64,000 nucleotides of DNA from Conchocele bisecta (GCA_029237695.1 JAQRGA010000173.1:55715-119714); one strand, 5' to 3'; numbered from the stretch's first letter, positions 32,350 to 42,464 are shown. A program made the numbers and translations. Notes: generated by a model from the sequence alone, not told the origin.

Positions 32350-32790
32350 ATTTAAGAACCACTCGGCCAATGGATGTGACCGTAAACCAGTCCTGGTACA
32401 GCTTAGCAACAAGGAGTAAATTCTCAGGACAACGGCATTGATTGTTATTATTAGGACAGAGAGATACATAAAATAGATGCTGCAGGAAATGTATGTCTGT
32501 GCATTTTATTATTTTATTTGCATGCTCTACACATGCAGGTTACATTTTCTGTGTGCGACTTGATGTGTGGGTGAGATAGAGATTTTGAAAGTGAAAGTAC
32601 ACGGTTCAGCCCAACAATTAGAAATACCTCATGGAAATCAATCCCCGTGACCCAGTGGTTGGCATGGATCTAGAACCGACTTAGGTCACTGACTCCAGGA
32701 ATGGAAGTAACAAAATTGATTTTTCCGCAGGTAGTTTGTGATTGTCATGTGTGTGTGGATGTGGGTCTGTGGGAAATCAGCAGTCTAGAC
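32350..32790. repeat. Local duplication, copy 1
   Basis: About 440 bp correspond to 33404-33808. Shared blocks are GTGACCGTAAACCAGTCCTG, GTACAGCTTAGCAACAA, AGATTTTGAAAGTGAAAGTA and TTGGCATGGATCTAGAACCG. Copies differ by substitutions and small indels, so the duplication is not recent. A minus-strand frame over the left part shares AVVLRIYSLLLSCTRTGLRS with copy 2, but it is not clearly protein-coding. Confidence 0.8.
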
Positions 32791-33097
32791 ACTCGGGATC
32801 CCTCGGATTATTCCGTAAATGTTCACCGCCGCCATTGAGTTTTCCAAAATAACCAATGACCACACATTTCGCTATTCTCTGCAACTTCCATTTTTCGTAT
32901 GGATGTTGTGGGAATTATTTTCCCATAACTTGCGCCCATTCTGCTCTGGATGTTCACTAATTAAAATATAGGTTTCATTATTGTTAAGAAAGATAAATTC
33001 AATCTCCTGTGACCACCACGGTGGTGGCGGAAAAAGTCAGCGGCTGGAATTAAAACTGACTCACATGACAAACATGCTCCGACTTACAAACTAATCC
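32791..33097. other. Unassigned
   Basis: Nothing recognised. Confidence 0.3.
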
Positions 33098-33327
33098 CAA
33101 AGCATATGCTTGAAACTGATGTAAATGATACATTAACTTGCCTGTGACGTAGATTAGTGCATCCATTGACGGGTTTCTGCAAGCAAAGAGTGTCTTATGG
33201 CATAACAAAACTCAAAGCATATGCTTGAAACTGATGTAAATGATACATTAACTTGCCTGTGACGTAGATTAGTGCATCCATTGACGGGTTTCTGCAAGCA
33301 AAGAGTGTCTTATGGCATAACAAAACT
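33098..33327. repeat. Perfect tandem duplication, 2 x 115 bp
   Basis: The unit runs from CAAAGCATATGCTTGAAACT to TATGGCATAACAAAACT. I see no difference between the two copies. Confidence 0.95.
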
Positions 33328-33403
33328 GGCTTATTTCTTTAAAGTACTACTTTTGACTACACCACGCATGAATATCTGATGATTTAGCGTGGTTAAATCT
33401 AAA

Positions 33404-33808
33404 GGAACCAGTCGGCCAATACATAATGTGACCGTAAACCAGTCCTGGTACAGCTTAGCAACAAAGAGTAAATTCTCAGGACAACGGCATCGATTGCTAT
33501 TATTATGAAAGTGAGATAAACAATCGATGCTGTAGGAACGGTATATAAGATTTTATTATATGATGTGCATGCTATACACATGTAGGTTAAATTTTCTGTG
33601 ATCGACTTGATTCAGTGGTGAGATTTTGAAAGTGAAAGTAGACGGTTCCGCCGAATAAAAAGATAAATAACTCAAGAAATCAATCAGCATGACCCCGTGT
33701 TTGGCATGGATCTAGAACCGGCTTAGGTTACTGACTCCATGAATAGAAGTAACACAATTGATTTTGCTGCAGGTAGTTTGCGTAAATGTGGGTCTATGGG
33801 AAATCAAT
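33404..33808. repeat. Local duplication, copy 2
   Basis: Pairs with 32350-32790 in the same orientation, about 1.05 kb apart. Confidence 0.8.
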
Positions 33809-33989
33809 TGCCTGCCTCTTTCCTATATCGAGGATCATCGATGCTACTAGTTGTTTTTCATTATAACTCCCGGGTTAAACTCGAGTAACCCGAGTAGCAC
33901 AGAAACAAGCAGAGTGTCGGTTGGGTGAAACTGTAGTTGGAATTCCAGTAACCAACCATGCATCATGGGTTGATTCGAGTTACTCGAGT

Positions 33990-34270
33990 AATGGGAAAAA
34001 ATATCTGGGAAGGCTTAGGAAACGGGATGGGCGAGGCTCTGCCGAGCACATCCCGTTTCCGTGCCGCGCAAAATATTTTCCCCATTTACAGCACTAACCT
34101 ACTATTCTATGTATCCCATCAACACCTACACGTGGCTTTAAAATGCAAAACAAATAACCCCAGCCACCGGACATATTGATACGCAGTGATTAGGTCGTAT
34201 TGACAGGATATCAAAAACGTTTCAAGGCATCGTGTTTCACGGCACATACGCACTGTGTTGACGGGATAAA
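33990..34270. repeat. MITE, family G
   Basis: GGGAAAAAATATCTGGGAAG, GCGAGGCTCTGCCGAGCACA and the tail GTTTCACGGCACATACGCAC with TGTTGACGGGATAA. Confidence 0.85.
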
Positions 34271-35209
34271 TTTCATATCTGTTTTTCGCTTCAAGGACTG
34301 AGAAATAACCTATATCCACCGAACGCACGATTTTTTTGGAACAAGTTTCAAGGAATGTGTGTGTTATGCTATTATTTACTATCATAGACCGTGAAACAAG
34401 GGAGATAAGTTCGCAAGACATTCCCGTAATATTTTACCCCGCTGGCGATACAAATAAACAATTGGCAATAAAACATTACAATTTTAGAAAAAAAAAAATA
34501 TATATATTTTTTCGAAATTGTAATTTTTTATCGCCAATTTTTCTTTTTCTTTTGAAGTGGCGATTTTTTTATTCCCCCCCCCCCCCACCGGAATCCCTGT
34601 ATACACAACAGTGCTCGATATGGGCGCTCGCCAAGTCGCCAATGCGAGTGAATTTCATCTTGGGCGAGCAGATTTTACCCGCCGCGTACTTGACACTTGC
34701 CCAAATATTTTCTTTTGGGCGACCCACACATATTTTGGAAGATGTAATTCGTCTTACTTTAAAACCAAAATCGCAAACATTTGCTGTTTCTGAAAATTGT
34801 AAACAAATTCTGGGTTATTTTTAATAAAAACAATCCTTGACCTTTGTCAAACACGCGTGTTTACGTTGCTGATTGGGTAGGCATACTTTTGACTGCGTAA
34901 ATTATCCAATGAAAATGGCGGATGTTACCTGGCGTTCGAAATCGCACCTTGCTTATTTCGTCATAATTTGTTTTCGGACCCAATCTCTGCATTCTATAAA
35001 AACAACTTGTCGCATGTTAATTAAGCGCAGAAAGGCATTGAATGTAGCTGCATAGCAATACTGATTACCTTTCAAATTATCTACGAATCGATACTCTTTC
35101 ACGGAATTAATAAACAAAATAGTGACAAAACTGATTTTGAAAATGTACGAACCGACTTGGGCGAAATAGGTATAATTCGGAACGTTCGGCTTTGTTCGTC
35201 GCGATAATA
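34271..35209. other. Unassigned; small hairpin and C run
   Basis: A hairpin at 34457-34546 pairs ATTGGCAATAAAACATTACA with TTGTAATTTTTTATCGCCAA. A (C)13 run is at 34574-34586. The 162-codon plus-strand ORF spanning them is an artefact of the A/T and C runs. 35050-35209 may hold the promoter and 5' end of the next gene. Confidence 0.4.
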
Positions 35210-35331
35210 ATGGTGGACGAGGAGAAAGTCGACGACTTGGCTATCAAACTTGAAGCTGTGCCGGCTCCCAAAAATGAGTGGGATTTCATGATGCGAAAGA
35301 CGAAGCCAGTAAAGAAGGGTAAATTGGTCAA
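35210..35331 (+). CDS. First coding exon of a small acidic-tailed protein (candidate)
   Basis: ATG at 35210 opens 40 codons beginning MVDEEKVDDLAIKLEAVPAP and ending near KTKPVKKGKLVK. It then meets a strong donor, AA|GTAAGT, at 35332. The peptide mixes charged and hydrophobic residues normally and has a basic end; codons are not low-complexity. The exon leaves phase 2. The last exon at 35923 expects one base, so at least one internal exon is needed. One possibility starts at 35724 after TTTTCTTGTAG, but its donor is uncertain. I do not recognise the family. Confidence 0.5.
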
Positions 35332-35922
35332 GTAAGTAGTTGAGTATTTTTTATTTTTTTTTATAAGTGGAACACGTTAAATTACGAAGCCAGAATAGTT
35401 CATCATAAGGTTGTTTTCTCCATGACATAATCTCACAGGGTGCAATGTACACGTCCGAGGTATGCCGATTGAACCAGGAAGTGATCGATTGTTTTCGCAC
35501 TTTCGGTTTCACTTTGGTTTTGAAACCAACTGTCCGGACTTTTCCGGATTTCCCGTACTAATTCAAGATGCCCGCCAGCCCTGAATAATACCGGGTTGGG
35601 GGAGGGGGAGGTAATTTTCTAGAATTTTAGCATGAAAATACTATAGTGTGTTTGTTAGCTTATTGTGAGTAGTGTCTTAATTGTGGGGCTTTTGTTGTAT
35701 TTTTATTTTTCGTTTTCTTGTAGTGTTTATGGCGTTCTCTTGGGGATCGTACACCGCTGGTCGTGGAGTGCGTGTTTTCATGCTATTGAAGGCTCTGCGA
35801 CCACCGCTGTACACGTGCCATGTATTTGATGCAAAGTGTTCGGTTTCTGGTTTTCCCTGGCTCTCTGATCTCCTTTGGGTATATACCATTTTCTATCTTA
35901 AGTATTCAGTCTATTGTTTTAG

Positions 35923-36101
35923 CTGCGAAGAGGCGCATGTACCGAGAAGTGGAGGAGGACGACGACGAGGTGGAGGAGGAGGAAGAGAAGACGGAGGAGG
36001 ACATTATTATCAGTGATGAGGAGGGGGATGGGGATGATGAACATCATGTAGAAATGGTTATGGAGGAAAATGGACTATTACCCGTATATTACCCGGTATA
36101 A
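35923..36101 (+). CDS. Last coding exon, acidic C-terminal tail (candidate)
   Basis: After the acceptor CTATTGTTTTAG the frame reads AKRRMYREVEEDDDEVEEEE and continues acidic, ending GLLPVYYPV before TAA at 36099. The acidic run mixes GAG, GAA, GAC and GAT, which argues for selection rather than a simple repeat. ATTAAA at 36113 could be the polyadenylation signal. Together with 35210-35331 it suggests a short nuclear or adaptor-type protein with a basic centre and acidic end, but the function is unknown. Confidence 0.5.
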
Positions 36102-36112
36102 ATATGAAACAA

Positions 36113-36118
36113 ATTAAA
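36113..36118 (+). promoter_or_regulatory. Possible polyadenylation signal ATTAAA
   Basis: Lies 12 bp after the stop codon of the acidic-tail exon. ATTAAA is the commonest variant of AATAAA. Confidence 0.35.
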
Positions 36119-36179
36119 TTGTACATTTAATTTTGTGTCACTCGTCCATCTCTGCCAGTGTAGATACGCCCCTAATCGT

Positions 36180-36310
36180 ATATTTCACTAAATTCAGTCG
36201 TACCTTTTTTGGGCTACCAAATTTTAATTTGGGCTAGTGAAATATGGGATTCATAATTTTTACTAGCCCAAATATTTTTATTTGGGCTACCATGCCGATT
36301 CGGCGAGTGT
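36180..36310. repeat. TTTGGGCTA-rich inverted repeat
   Basis: TTTGGGCTACCAAATTTTAA, TTTGGGCTAGTGAAATATG and ACTAGCCCAAATATTTTTAT are arranged head to head. A related GGGCGA-rich stretch lies at 34620-34740. Confidence 0.45.
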
Positions 36311-36321
36311 CAAGCACTGCA

Positions 36322-36691
36322 CAAGGTGTACGATCACGTTGTACTAACAGCAACAACAAGTACCGATTCAAAGTACGTATTCTTTTATAGTGTCCTTATT
36401 ACGTAACGGATTTTGATGAAATATAGCGCATCAAACGCGGCTTATTAAGTTTCATTTGGTGGTCTCTGTATTTCCTCCCAAACTTCTGTTGTTTTTGCGA
36501 ACAATCGATTATTCGCAAAAATGACATAAGTCTGTGCCAAACTCCCTAGACCACCAAATGCAGCTCATGAAGACGCTTTTGCTGCGCCATATTTCATCAA
36601 AATCCGTTGATTATTAAGGAAAATATCAAATATTACTTACTTTGGAGTGGGCGACGTTGTTGTTGTTGTAACCACGTGATCATGCACCTTG
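36322..36691. repeat. MITE, family E
   Basis: Family E ends are CAAGGTGCATGATCACGTGG then TTACAACAACAACAACA, facing the inverse. The interior has ATTTTGATGAAATATGGCGC with ATTCTTCGCAAAAACGACA. This copy's left end is slightly altered; its right end is TAACCACGTGATCATGCACC then TTG. Confidence 0.85.
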
Positions 36692-36965
36692 ATACAGTTA
36701 GTTAGAAATATACAGTAGAACTGTATATCACTGTACATCAGGCATTTGTTCATTCTGAGCCATAGCTGTGTGCTATGCAATCACGAACAAACATTATCAC
36801 CTGAGGTAAATGATAAAAAACAAATAAGATCATATATGTTGTCTTGCTGTTCGATTTAGGAGTTCCACTGTACTTACTTAAACACAAGTTTACAATGGAG
36901 CACATTGGGTTCCATTGCAACAAATTGTTTAAGTAAGTTCTAATAAAGTAAGCAAGTAGCTATCG
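36692..36965. repeat. Family C right part and unassigned
   Basis: GCTATGCAATCACGAACAAA through to AGGAGTTCCACTGTA (36871) is the right half of family C. Confidence 0.6.
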
Positions 36966-37260
36966 ACTGTCTGTTCCATGTTTTTGTGCCGAAGAACTTT
37001 TGGTATTAAACACATTAAAAAGACACACTCCCCAATTGTATGTACATTGTATTTAATGAAGTTCAATCAAATATTGATTTTATTGCGAAAAAATGATTTT
37101 CCTATGGGAATTTAACATGGGAGCTAAATATACTGATTTTCAAATTCTAACATTTCTTTTCTGATTTACGTCATTTCCAAGCTATCTAGCCAGGTTTCGG
37201 AGTCAATTTTCAATATTTTTTTTACTTCTACTCCACTGCTCCCACCTTTCCCCCATGTTA
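36966..37260. repeat. Family K, left half
   Basis: Begins ACTGTCTGTTCCATGTTTTT and reaches AAGCTATCTAGCCAGGTTTC. The right half is missing. Confidence 0.7.
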
Positions 37261-37489
37261 TCCCGTCAACACAGTGCGTATGTGGTGCATTATATTACAA
37301 AGCTACATATCCGCACATGCGAATAATAATTCATACGTCCTTCTACCGGCATGTAATTTAAATGCCCGGGTAACATGTCCACGATGTTAAACACCCATGG
37401 GTATTGCTCGATAAGGCCACGATATTTCACTCGTGAAATGGGGGAGATGGTGGTAACATTGGTTGGTACCAATCATACCTTCAACATGC
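37261..37489. other. Family G end fragment, then unassigned
   Basis: TTATCCCGTCAACACAGTGC with GTATGTGG is a family G terminus. Confidence 0.45.
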
Positions 37490-37790
37490 ATGCGTGTACG
37501 AACGTTTAAGGAATATAAAACCATAGGCGTACATAATAATGACAAGTTATTAAATAAACCAAAACACAAATTTAACGCATTGCCTTACAAACTAGGTAGA
37601 CATAAGTCTTCAGTGCTTGACCTTGGACGGTTGGACGTGGCTCGTATGAAATCCAAATCATTCGGTGAAGCGGTTCGTAAGTTATTAAAAATGTAAGCAA
37701 GCACTTCGGACGTACGTACGCACGTACGTGGACTAACTTTATATCCCGTCTTGCCTATCGGCGAGGGGATAATAATAGACATTGTGACAA
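37490..37790. repeat. Dispersed repeat, family M (diverged)
   Basis: CTTGACCTTGGACGG, TTCGGTGAAGCGGTTCGTAA then TTATTAAAAATGTAA and ACGTACGTACGCACGTACGT parallel 10970-11135. Confidence 0.6.
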
Positions 37791-37870
37791 CAATAAATAC
37801 CACACCCGCCCTCTAGGGTATTTTTTAGTATGATTTTCAAATAATGTAAACGTCATCATTCTGCTTACAG

Positions 37871-38090
37871 ATTACCCGATGGACGCGCCCGCGATGTGGG
37901 GATTCTGGATGAAATTTGTGGCCACGTCCATTATCGTCACAGTGGAAATTGTGGTAACGCGCTCTCATTGGTCGAGATGAAGACGCAGGCGTTATGTCAC
38001 AAGTCATATTCGCACTACATGTGCGCTCTGGCCGTGTTCGATACACTGACTCTAGTGATGCGGCAGGTGAGCACTGTGGATGGGTTTCAG
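37871..38090 (+). CDS. Class A GPCR, exon with TM1-TM2 (frameshifted)
   Basis: After the acceptor TTCTGCTTACAG, one frame gives a TM1-like helix (MWGFWMKFVATSIIVTVEIV from 37894). The continuation, GNALSLVEMKTQALCHKSYS, then HYMCALAVFDTLTLVMRQV (TM1 end, first loop, TM2), lies in a different frame. The break is at about 37953: GTGGTAAC would need one more G. The GN, LSLV and LAVFD pattern is the classical TM1-TM2 signature. The donor CAG|GTATGA at 38091 leaves phase 0, matching the next exon. ATG at 37879 could start translation, with a very short N-terminus, or an upstream exon may exist. Either the genome copy is damaged or a base was lost in assembly. Confidence 0.8.
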
Positions 38091-38104
38091 GTATGAATAC
38101 ACCA

Positions 38105-38430
38105 CGAGACACCATGTGATTTTGTACCTTAGAATGTGTGCAATATTTCTTGAAAATTATTTTCAGAACCTGTAACAGTTTATGTAAATGAAGTCAAAAG
38201 TTGACAAAATTCCGCATTTGCTCTGAACATTTTCGTCAATATCATAAATTTGGTAAATATTGTTCATGAAATGTACTTGCAGAAAAAGTGACAGTTTATG
38301 TAAATGATGTCAAAAGTTGACGATATTGTCATAGCAAATCCTCTGAACTTTCGACGTCATTTACGGAAAATATCATCAGTTTTGTTAAAAATTGTATTTT
38401 CTTAGATACACAATCACATGGGTGGTCACA
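38105..38430. repeat. MITE, family F, in the GPCR intron
   Basis: Starts CGAGACACCATGTGATTTTG and ends ACACAATCACATGGGTGGTC. The interior has repeated GTCAAAAGTTGAC blocks. Confidence 0.75.
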
Positions 38431-38624
38431 AAGTGCTGAGGTATGTGCAAGGACAGTCTGGTAAAAATAAGCTCCATTATTTTAGGCCACATACTTTGTA
38501 TTTGCAGAGCCTGATCAAATATTGTATACGAAAATGTTCTTGAAGTACATGTTCATGTATCTTGACCCCATTGTCATGTACATTTGTAGGACACGTGACA
38601 AATGACGTAATCAGTGTTGGAGCT
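38431..38624. other. Unassigned intron sequence
   Basis: Nothing recognised. Confidence 0.4.
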
Positions 38625-38865
38625 GGGGCCCGTTTCACTAAACTTGTTCCAACTAAAATGTTCATAAGTGCAACATTATGATAGTCTGTAAATTGCACAT
38701 CAACACGGTTTTCTTGTAAACAATTATTGGATTTACATTTATTGAGCATAGGCTGCATATGCAGCCTATGCTCAATAAATGTAAATCCATCAATTGAAAT
38801 TTCTAGACGATCCTAATTGTGCGCTTACGAACATTTTAGTCGTAAGAAGTTTAGTGAAACGGGCC
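38625..38865. repeat. Palindromic MITE, family D, in the GPCR intron
   Basis: Full length: GGGGCCCGTTTCACTAAACT to TTTAGTGAAACGGGCC, with the core TAGGCTGCATATGCAGCCTA. Confidence 0.92.
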
Positions 38866-39035
38866 AATGGTGTGATTTCATAACACTTTGGTAGTCAGAG
38901 GAGATAGCTTTTGCTTTTCTTAGGAGTATATACATGTGTTTTATTTATAGTCTATATCATTTACAGACAGAGTGCAGCTGGTGTCACAGTAGGTTCTGCA
39001 ATATCCATATAACAATAGAAAGTAGTAGGCAATGT

Positions 39036-39410
39036 CAAGGTGTATACTCACGTGGTTACAACAACAACAACAACAAGTACTGAAACTTCCATAATCCCTC
39101 AGATTCAAAGTACGTATTCTTTTATTTTGTCCTTATTATGCAACGGATTTTGATGAAATATGGCGAATCAAACGCTTCTTGTTAAGCTGCATTTGGTTGT
39201 CTCTATACTTTGGCCCAAACTTCTGTCGGTTTGCGAAGATTCTTCGCAAAAACGACATTAGTATGTGCCGAACTCCCGGGACGATGAAATGCAGCTCATG
39301 AAGGCGCGTTTGCTGCGCCATATTTCATCACAATCCGTTGCATATTAAGGAAAACATCAACACTTTCAGCCATTGCTGTTGTTGTTGTAACCACGTGATC
39401 ATGCACCTTG
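39036..39410. repeat. MITE, family E, in the GPCR intron
   Basis: Ends CAAGGTGTATACTCACGTGG and CACGTGATCATGCACCTTG. It stops 73 bp before the next exon's acceptor. Confidence 0.88.
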
Positions 39411-39483
39411 AATGTGGTACGTAAGAATTTGTGGTATTCGGTTAAGTTATATAGTATTTGGTATTTGGTGTTTTAACCTTCAG

Positions 39484-40269
39484 ACGAGCGTGCAGTACAC
39501 GGCCGGCGTCTTCCGCCACTTCACTTCCGCCGGATGTAAGGCATTCAACTTCATAGAGCACGTCTGCAACCTGATGTCCTCGTGGCTTATCGTCCTCATG
39601 GCGGTGGAGCGGCTGGTCGCCGTCTGCTTACCATTGCGCCAAGCGATAATCAGACGACAATCCGGCGCCGTCATTTGCATTTGTGTCTCCTTGGTTGTCG
39701 TCGGTATCAGTCAAGTATTCCGAATCATAATGATCCAGAACCAATCAGGCACGTGCGCAGCTTCGGACAATTACGTCAGCTTGTATTCCTCGCTTCAGGT
39801 GTATTTCTATCAAGTGACCTTGACATTCGTGTTACCGGTGTTGATCATTCTCACGTGCAACATGCTCGTGCGGTACCAGATATTCCGCGTGCAGAAGGCG
39901 ATAAAAGAGCGGGACTACCCGGACACACGCTACCGGCGTGTCGTCAACAAACGTCACCGCACCACGTGCATGTTACTGATGGTCTCCTTTACGTACATTA
40001 TAACGCTCCTCCCACTATTCACACTGAGCATGATCATTGACTCCTCTGTGAAACTGCGTGGACCGGACGCTTGGGAACTGTACAAAGCCATGTCGCCATT
40101 TATTGAGGTCGCCAGCGCCATTTCGCTCATCAATTATGCTATTAACTTCTTTATCTACATCTTATGGGGAAAATCATTCCGATTTGAACTCCGGAAGATA
40201 TTCAAGCCCGAGCGCAGCCAATCAGTGACGGCCGCTACCAGGACGAGGGAGGAGTTTATTCGCTTATGA
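39484..40269 (+). CDS. Class A (rhodopsin-family) neuropeptide-type GPCR, TM3-TM7 exon
   Basis: The exon starts after TTTTAACCTTCAG and codes 261 residues to TGA at 40267. Seen: TM3 with its cysteine (GCKAFNF) 25 residues before the arginine of an ERL variant of DRY (MAVERLVAVCLP); TM4 (AVICICVSLVVVGISQVF); a second-loop sequon NQSG beside the partner cysteine; TM5 with LPVLIIL; a basic third loop; TM6 (MVSFTYIITLLPLF, no CWxP); TM7 with NYAINFFIYI in place of NPxxY; then helix 8 KSFRFELRKIF. These variants are usual in molluscan FMRFamide/TRH/GPR139-like receptors (family knowledge). The ligand cannot be named. It would sit in the plasma membrane and signal through G proteins if expressed. 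Confidence 0.93.
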   Translation, partial: TSVQYTAGVFRHFTSAGCKAFNFIEHVCNLMSSWLIVLMAVERLVAVCLPLRQAIIRRQSGAVICICVSLVVVGISQVFRIIMIQNQSGTCAASDNYVSLYSSLQVYFYQVTLTFVLPVLIILTCNMLVRYQIFRVQKAIKERDYPDTRYRRVVNKRHRTTCMLLMVSFTYIITLLPLFTLSMIIDSSVKLRGPDAWELYKAMSPFIEVASAISLINYAINFFIYILWGKSFRFELRKIFKPERSQSVTAATRTREEFIRL

Positions 40270-40345
40270 CTAATGCTGGAGCTCGGATTCGATCACGTGC
40301 CCCGGTCGTGTCACGTGATGGTATTTGGGGAGCGACGGCCGACGC

Positions 40346-40351
40346 AATAAA
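40346..40351 (+). terminator. Polyadenylation signal AATAAA of the GPCR gene
   Basis: Canonical hexamer 77 bp downstream of the stop codon, in a GC-richer 3' UTR. Confidence 0.6.
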
Positions 40352-40434
40352 GTGACAGCACTTTGAACAGTATGGTCCGGTTAATGTGAACTGTCTATGT
40401 GACTTCATTTGTGTCTTTTAGACTGGATTTACAT

Positions 40435-40485
40435 TTATTGAGCATAGGCTGCACAGGCGGCCCATGCTCAATAAATCTAAATCCA
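40435..40485. repeat. Family D core only
   Basis: GGATTTACATTTATTGAGCA with AGGCTGCACAGGCGGCC and the inverse. The GTTTCACTAAACTTC ends are missing. Confidence 0.75.
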
Positions 40486-41134
40486 TTTCTCTTGGCTGTT
40501 TCAACATAAACTTGCACATTTATGAAACGAGTCATGCTCAATTTATGCACCGAGCCTCTGTCGAGGTGTAAAAAATTGCTGACGAGTTTCATACATATCA
40601 TATCAAATGGAAACGAGTTTGAGATTCTGATTATCACATGCCTTCATACTTCAAATAGCAGAAAACATGGAGATATTAGCAATCTGCTTATGTAAGAAGA
40701 CGCCAAATTGATCGGCTATTTGCGCATCTAGCTGAAAATCTCCACAGAGAAAACTGTTTTAATCCTAGCAAGAATATTTACTATAAATGAGTCATATAAT
40801 ATGCTCCAGTTCTTTGTAAACACTGCATAGTACCAAAGAAAAAAAATATCGTTGCTTTGTCCCGTCATTACCGACGTCATTTGATATAACGTTGGCGCAC
40901 ACATAATACGAGTACGTAATTAGGGTGATGCGGCCTATACAATTCACTCCTGGTGTTATTACACGTGTGTTATATCACATTTATGAAATGGGTTAAAACA
41001 CGGCATAACAGCGTTTTCATGTGATAAAGTGCTATATCGAATGAGTGCCATATATTGTATGCACACTCAGACTTCCATATCATCAGCAGAATCGTCACCT
41101 TATTCATATTTGCGCGGGTGAAGAAGAAGTTTTA
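40486..41134. other. Unassigned
   Basis: Nothing recognised in about 650 bp. Confidence 0.4.
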
Positions 41135-41494
41135 TGGAGCCCCGCAGGCGACATGGAATTATTTGTTATTAATTCCCAATTTAACAATTTAACAATTCGT
41201 TCCCTCGAATTAACAATTCGTTCCCGCGATATAACAATTCGTTTCCTCAATTTAACGAATTGATATATCGTGGGACGAATTGATAATTCGAGGGAAGGAA
41301 TTGTTAATTCGTTCCCACAAAATAACAATTCGTTCCCTAAAAACCCTAAATTTAACAATTCGTTCCCACGAAATAACAATTCGTTCCCACGGGAAATTGA
41401 GGGAAATAATTGTTAATTCGTGGGAACGAATTGTTATTTCGTGGGAACGAATTAATAAAAAGCAAATAATTCTACGTCCCCTGTGAGGCTCCGT
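41135..41494. repeat. Foldback element, family FB
   Basis: Starts TGGAGCCCCGCAGGCGACAT and ends GTCCCCTGTGAGGCTCCG. Arms are runs of AACAATTCGTTCCC units. Flanking sequence on the right (TTATAAGCCCCATAT) looks like a family H arm, so this copy may also sit in family H. Confidence 0.9.
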
Positions 41495-41582
41495 TATAAG
41501 CCCCATATCGTCCTGGCGGGTCACAAATAATAGACGAGATGTTTGATAGTGTGCTGATTGTACTGTTGTTATTTACATGCAG

Positions 41583-41736
41583 GCCTACTATCACCAACGC
41601 CAACTATCACCCTCGCACTGTCTCATATGAAGAGTATGCTAGAACACTCGCAGAATTTCAGGCTTACATTGGAATCCTACATCTTCCAATTCAAGCCGGA
41701 TACATCATCACTGTCGTCATGTGTTCTATTTATCAG
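41583..41736 (+). CDS. Candidate internal coding exon, gene unknown
   Basis: Bounded by TTATTTACATGCAG on the left and TATCAG|GTAACT on the right. The likely frame (enters in phase 2, leaves in phase 0) gives 51 residues including RTVSYEEYARTLAEFQAYIG and ILHLPIQAGYIITVVMCSIY. The second half could be a membrane helix and the first half an extracellular segment. A second frame is also open across the exon, so the reading is not certain. No partner exon was found. It could belong to a receptor-like gene continuing beyond, or be a relic. Confidence 0.35.
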
Positions 41737-41951
41737 GTAACTCGCTTTACTGTGAGTTTAATGTGCAGTGATAATGTATAGAATGTTTTATTTTCACTGA
41801 ATGAAATAAGTTACAATATTGTATATACACAATTCAATGGCACAATGGGTGAAAGAATGCTTGAATCATGGCCCGACTGTGACGGCATCCACGAACTATG
41901 AGAAATCGGTGAAAATAGGTTTAGAAATTGCATTGACTGTGACTGTATTGA
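41737..41951. other. Unassigned
   Basis: Nothing recognised. Confidence 0.3.
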
Positions 41952-42013
41952 AATATTACCTAATACAGAAATGAATCAGTGATCGGTCAAGCATTTCTGT
42001 ATTAGGTAATATT
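41952..42013. repeat. Hairpin
   Basis: ATATTACCTAATACAGAAAT faces ATTTCTGTATTAGGTAATAT with a 20-base loop. Confidence 0.85.
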
Positions 42014-42321
42014 CACACAGTCCTTAAATTCATAATGGAAACGCCCATTCAACGTATTGCGTGTATATCCCAGTACATTACATTAGCCCCACGTGACGTC
42101 GCGCGACTTTGTTGATTCGTTAAAAAAAATTAATGTCATTAGATTACATGGTGTTAATAGTCGTTGTCAATAAGGTCACGCTATTGACCGGCAACGTCGC
42201 TGTTCCATGAATTGCGACAGAACGACGTAAAACAATACTATATTCCTATTGTTTACGCCGTATATGGTTATTTACATCTTTGAAAACTATCCGAAAATGC
42301 AGTGTAAATATAAGTAATAAA
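42014..42321. other. Unassigned
   Basis: Nothing recognised. Confidence 0.3.
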
Positions 42322-42464
42322 ACCATGGGCAGTTGCGTTTACTGTAGTATGAAACGTATTTGGTCCGTTTAAAGTTTGCGAGGAGTCCTTCTTCGGACTG
42401 CACGCACTTTAAGCAGACCAAGTGTTGTTCATACTCCAGAAAACGCAACTGCCCATGGTTTTAT
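42322..42464. repeat. Palindromic MITE
   Basis: AAAACCATGGGCAGTTGCGT at the left faces ACGCAACTGCCCATGGTTTT at the right. The inner arms (TATGAAACG, TTTGGTCC) are imperfect, with GTCCTTCTTCGGACTGCACG in the middle. Confidence 0.85.

Noticed and set aside
34336..34824. 162-codon ORF with a PPPPP run
   Set aside because: It depends on an A/T hairpin, a C homopolymer and diverged repeat sequence. No domain.
35681..36016. Single 111-codon ORF across both exon-like parts of the small gene
   Set aside because: It reads the acidic exon in the wrong frame (glycine/arginine) and starts inside the likely intron.
39582..40040. 152-codon plus-strand ORF inside the receptor exon
   Set aside because: Out-of-frame shadow of the GPCR coding sequence.
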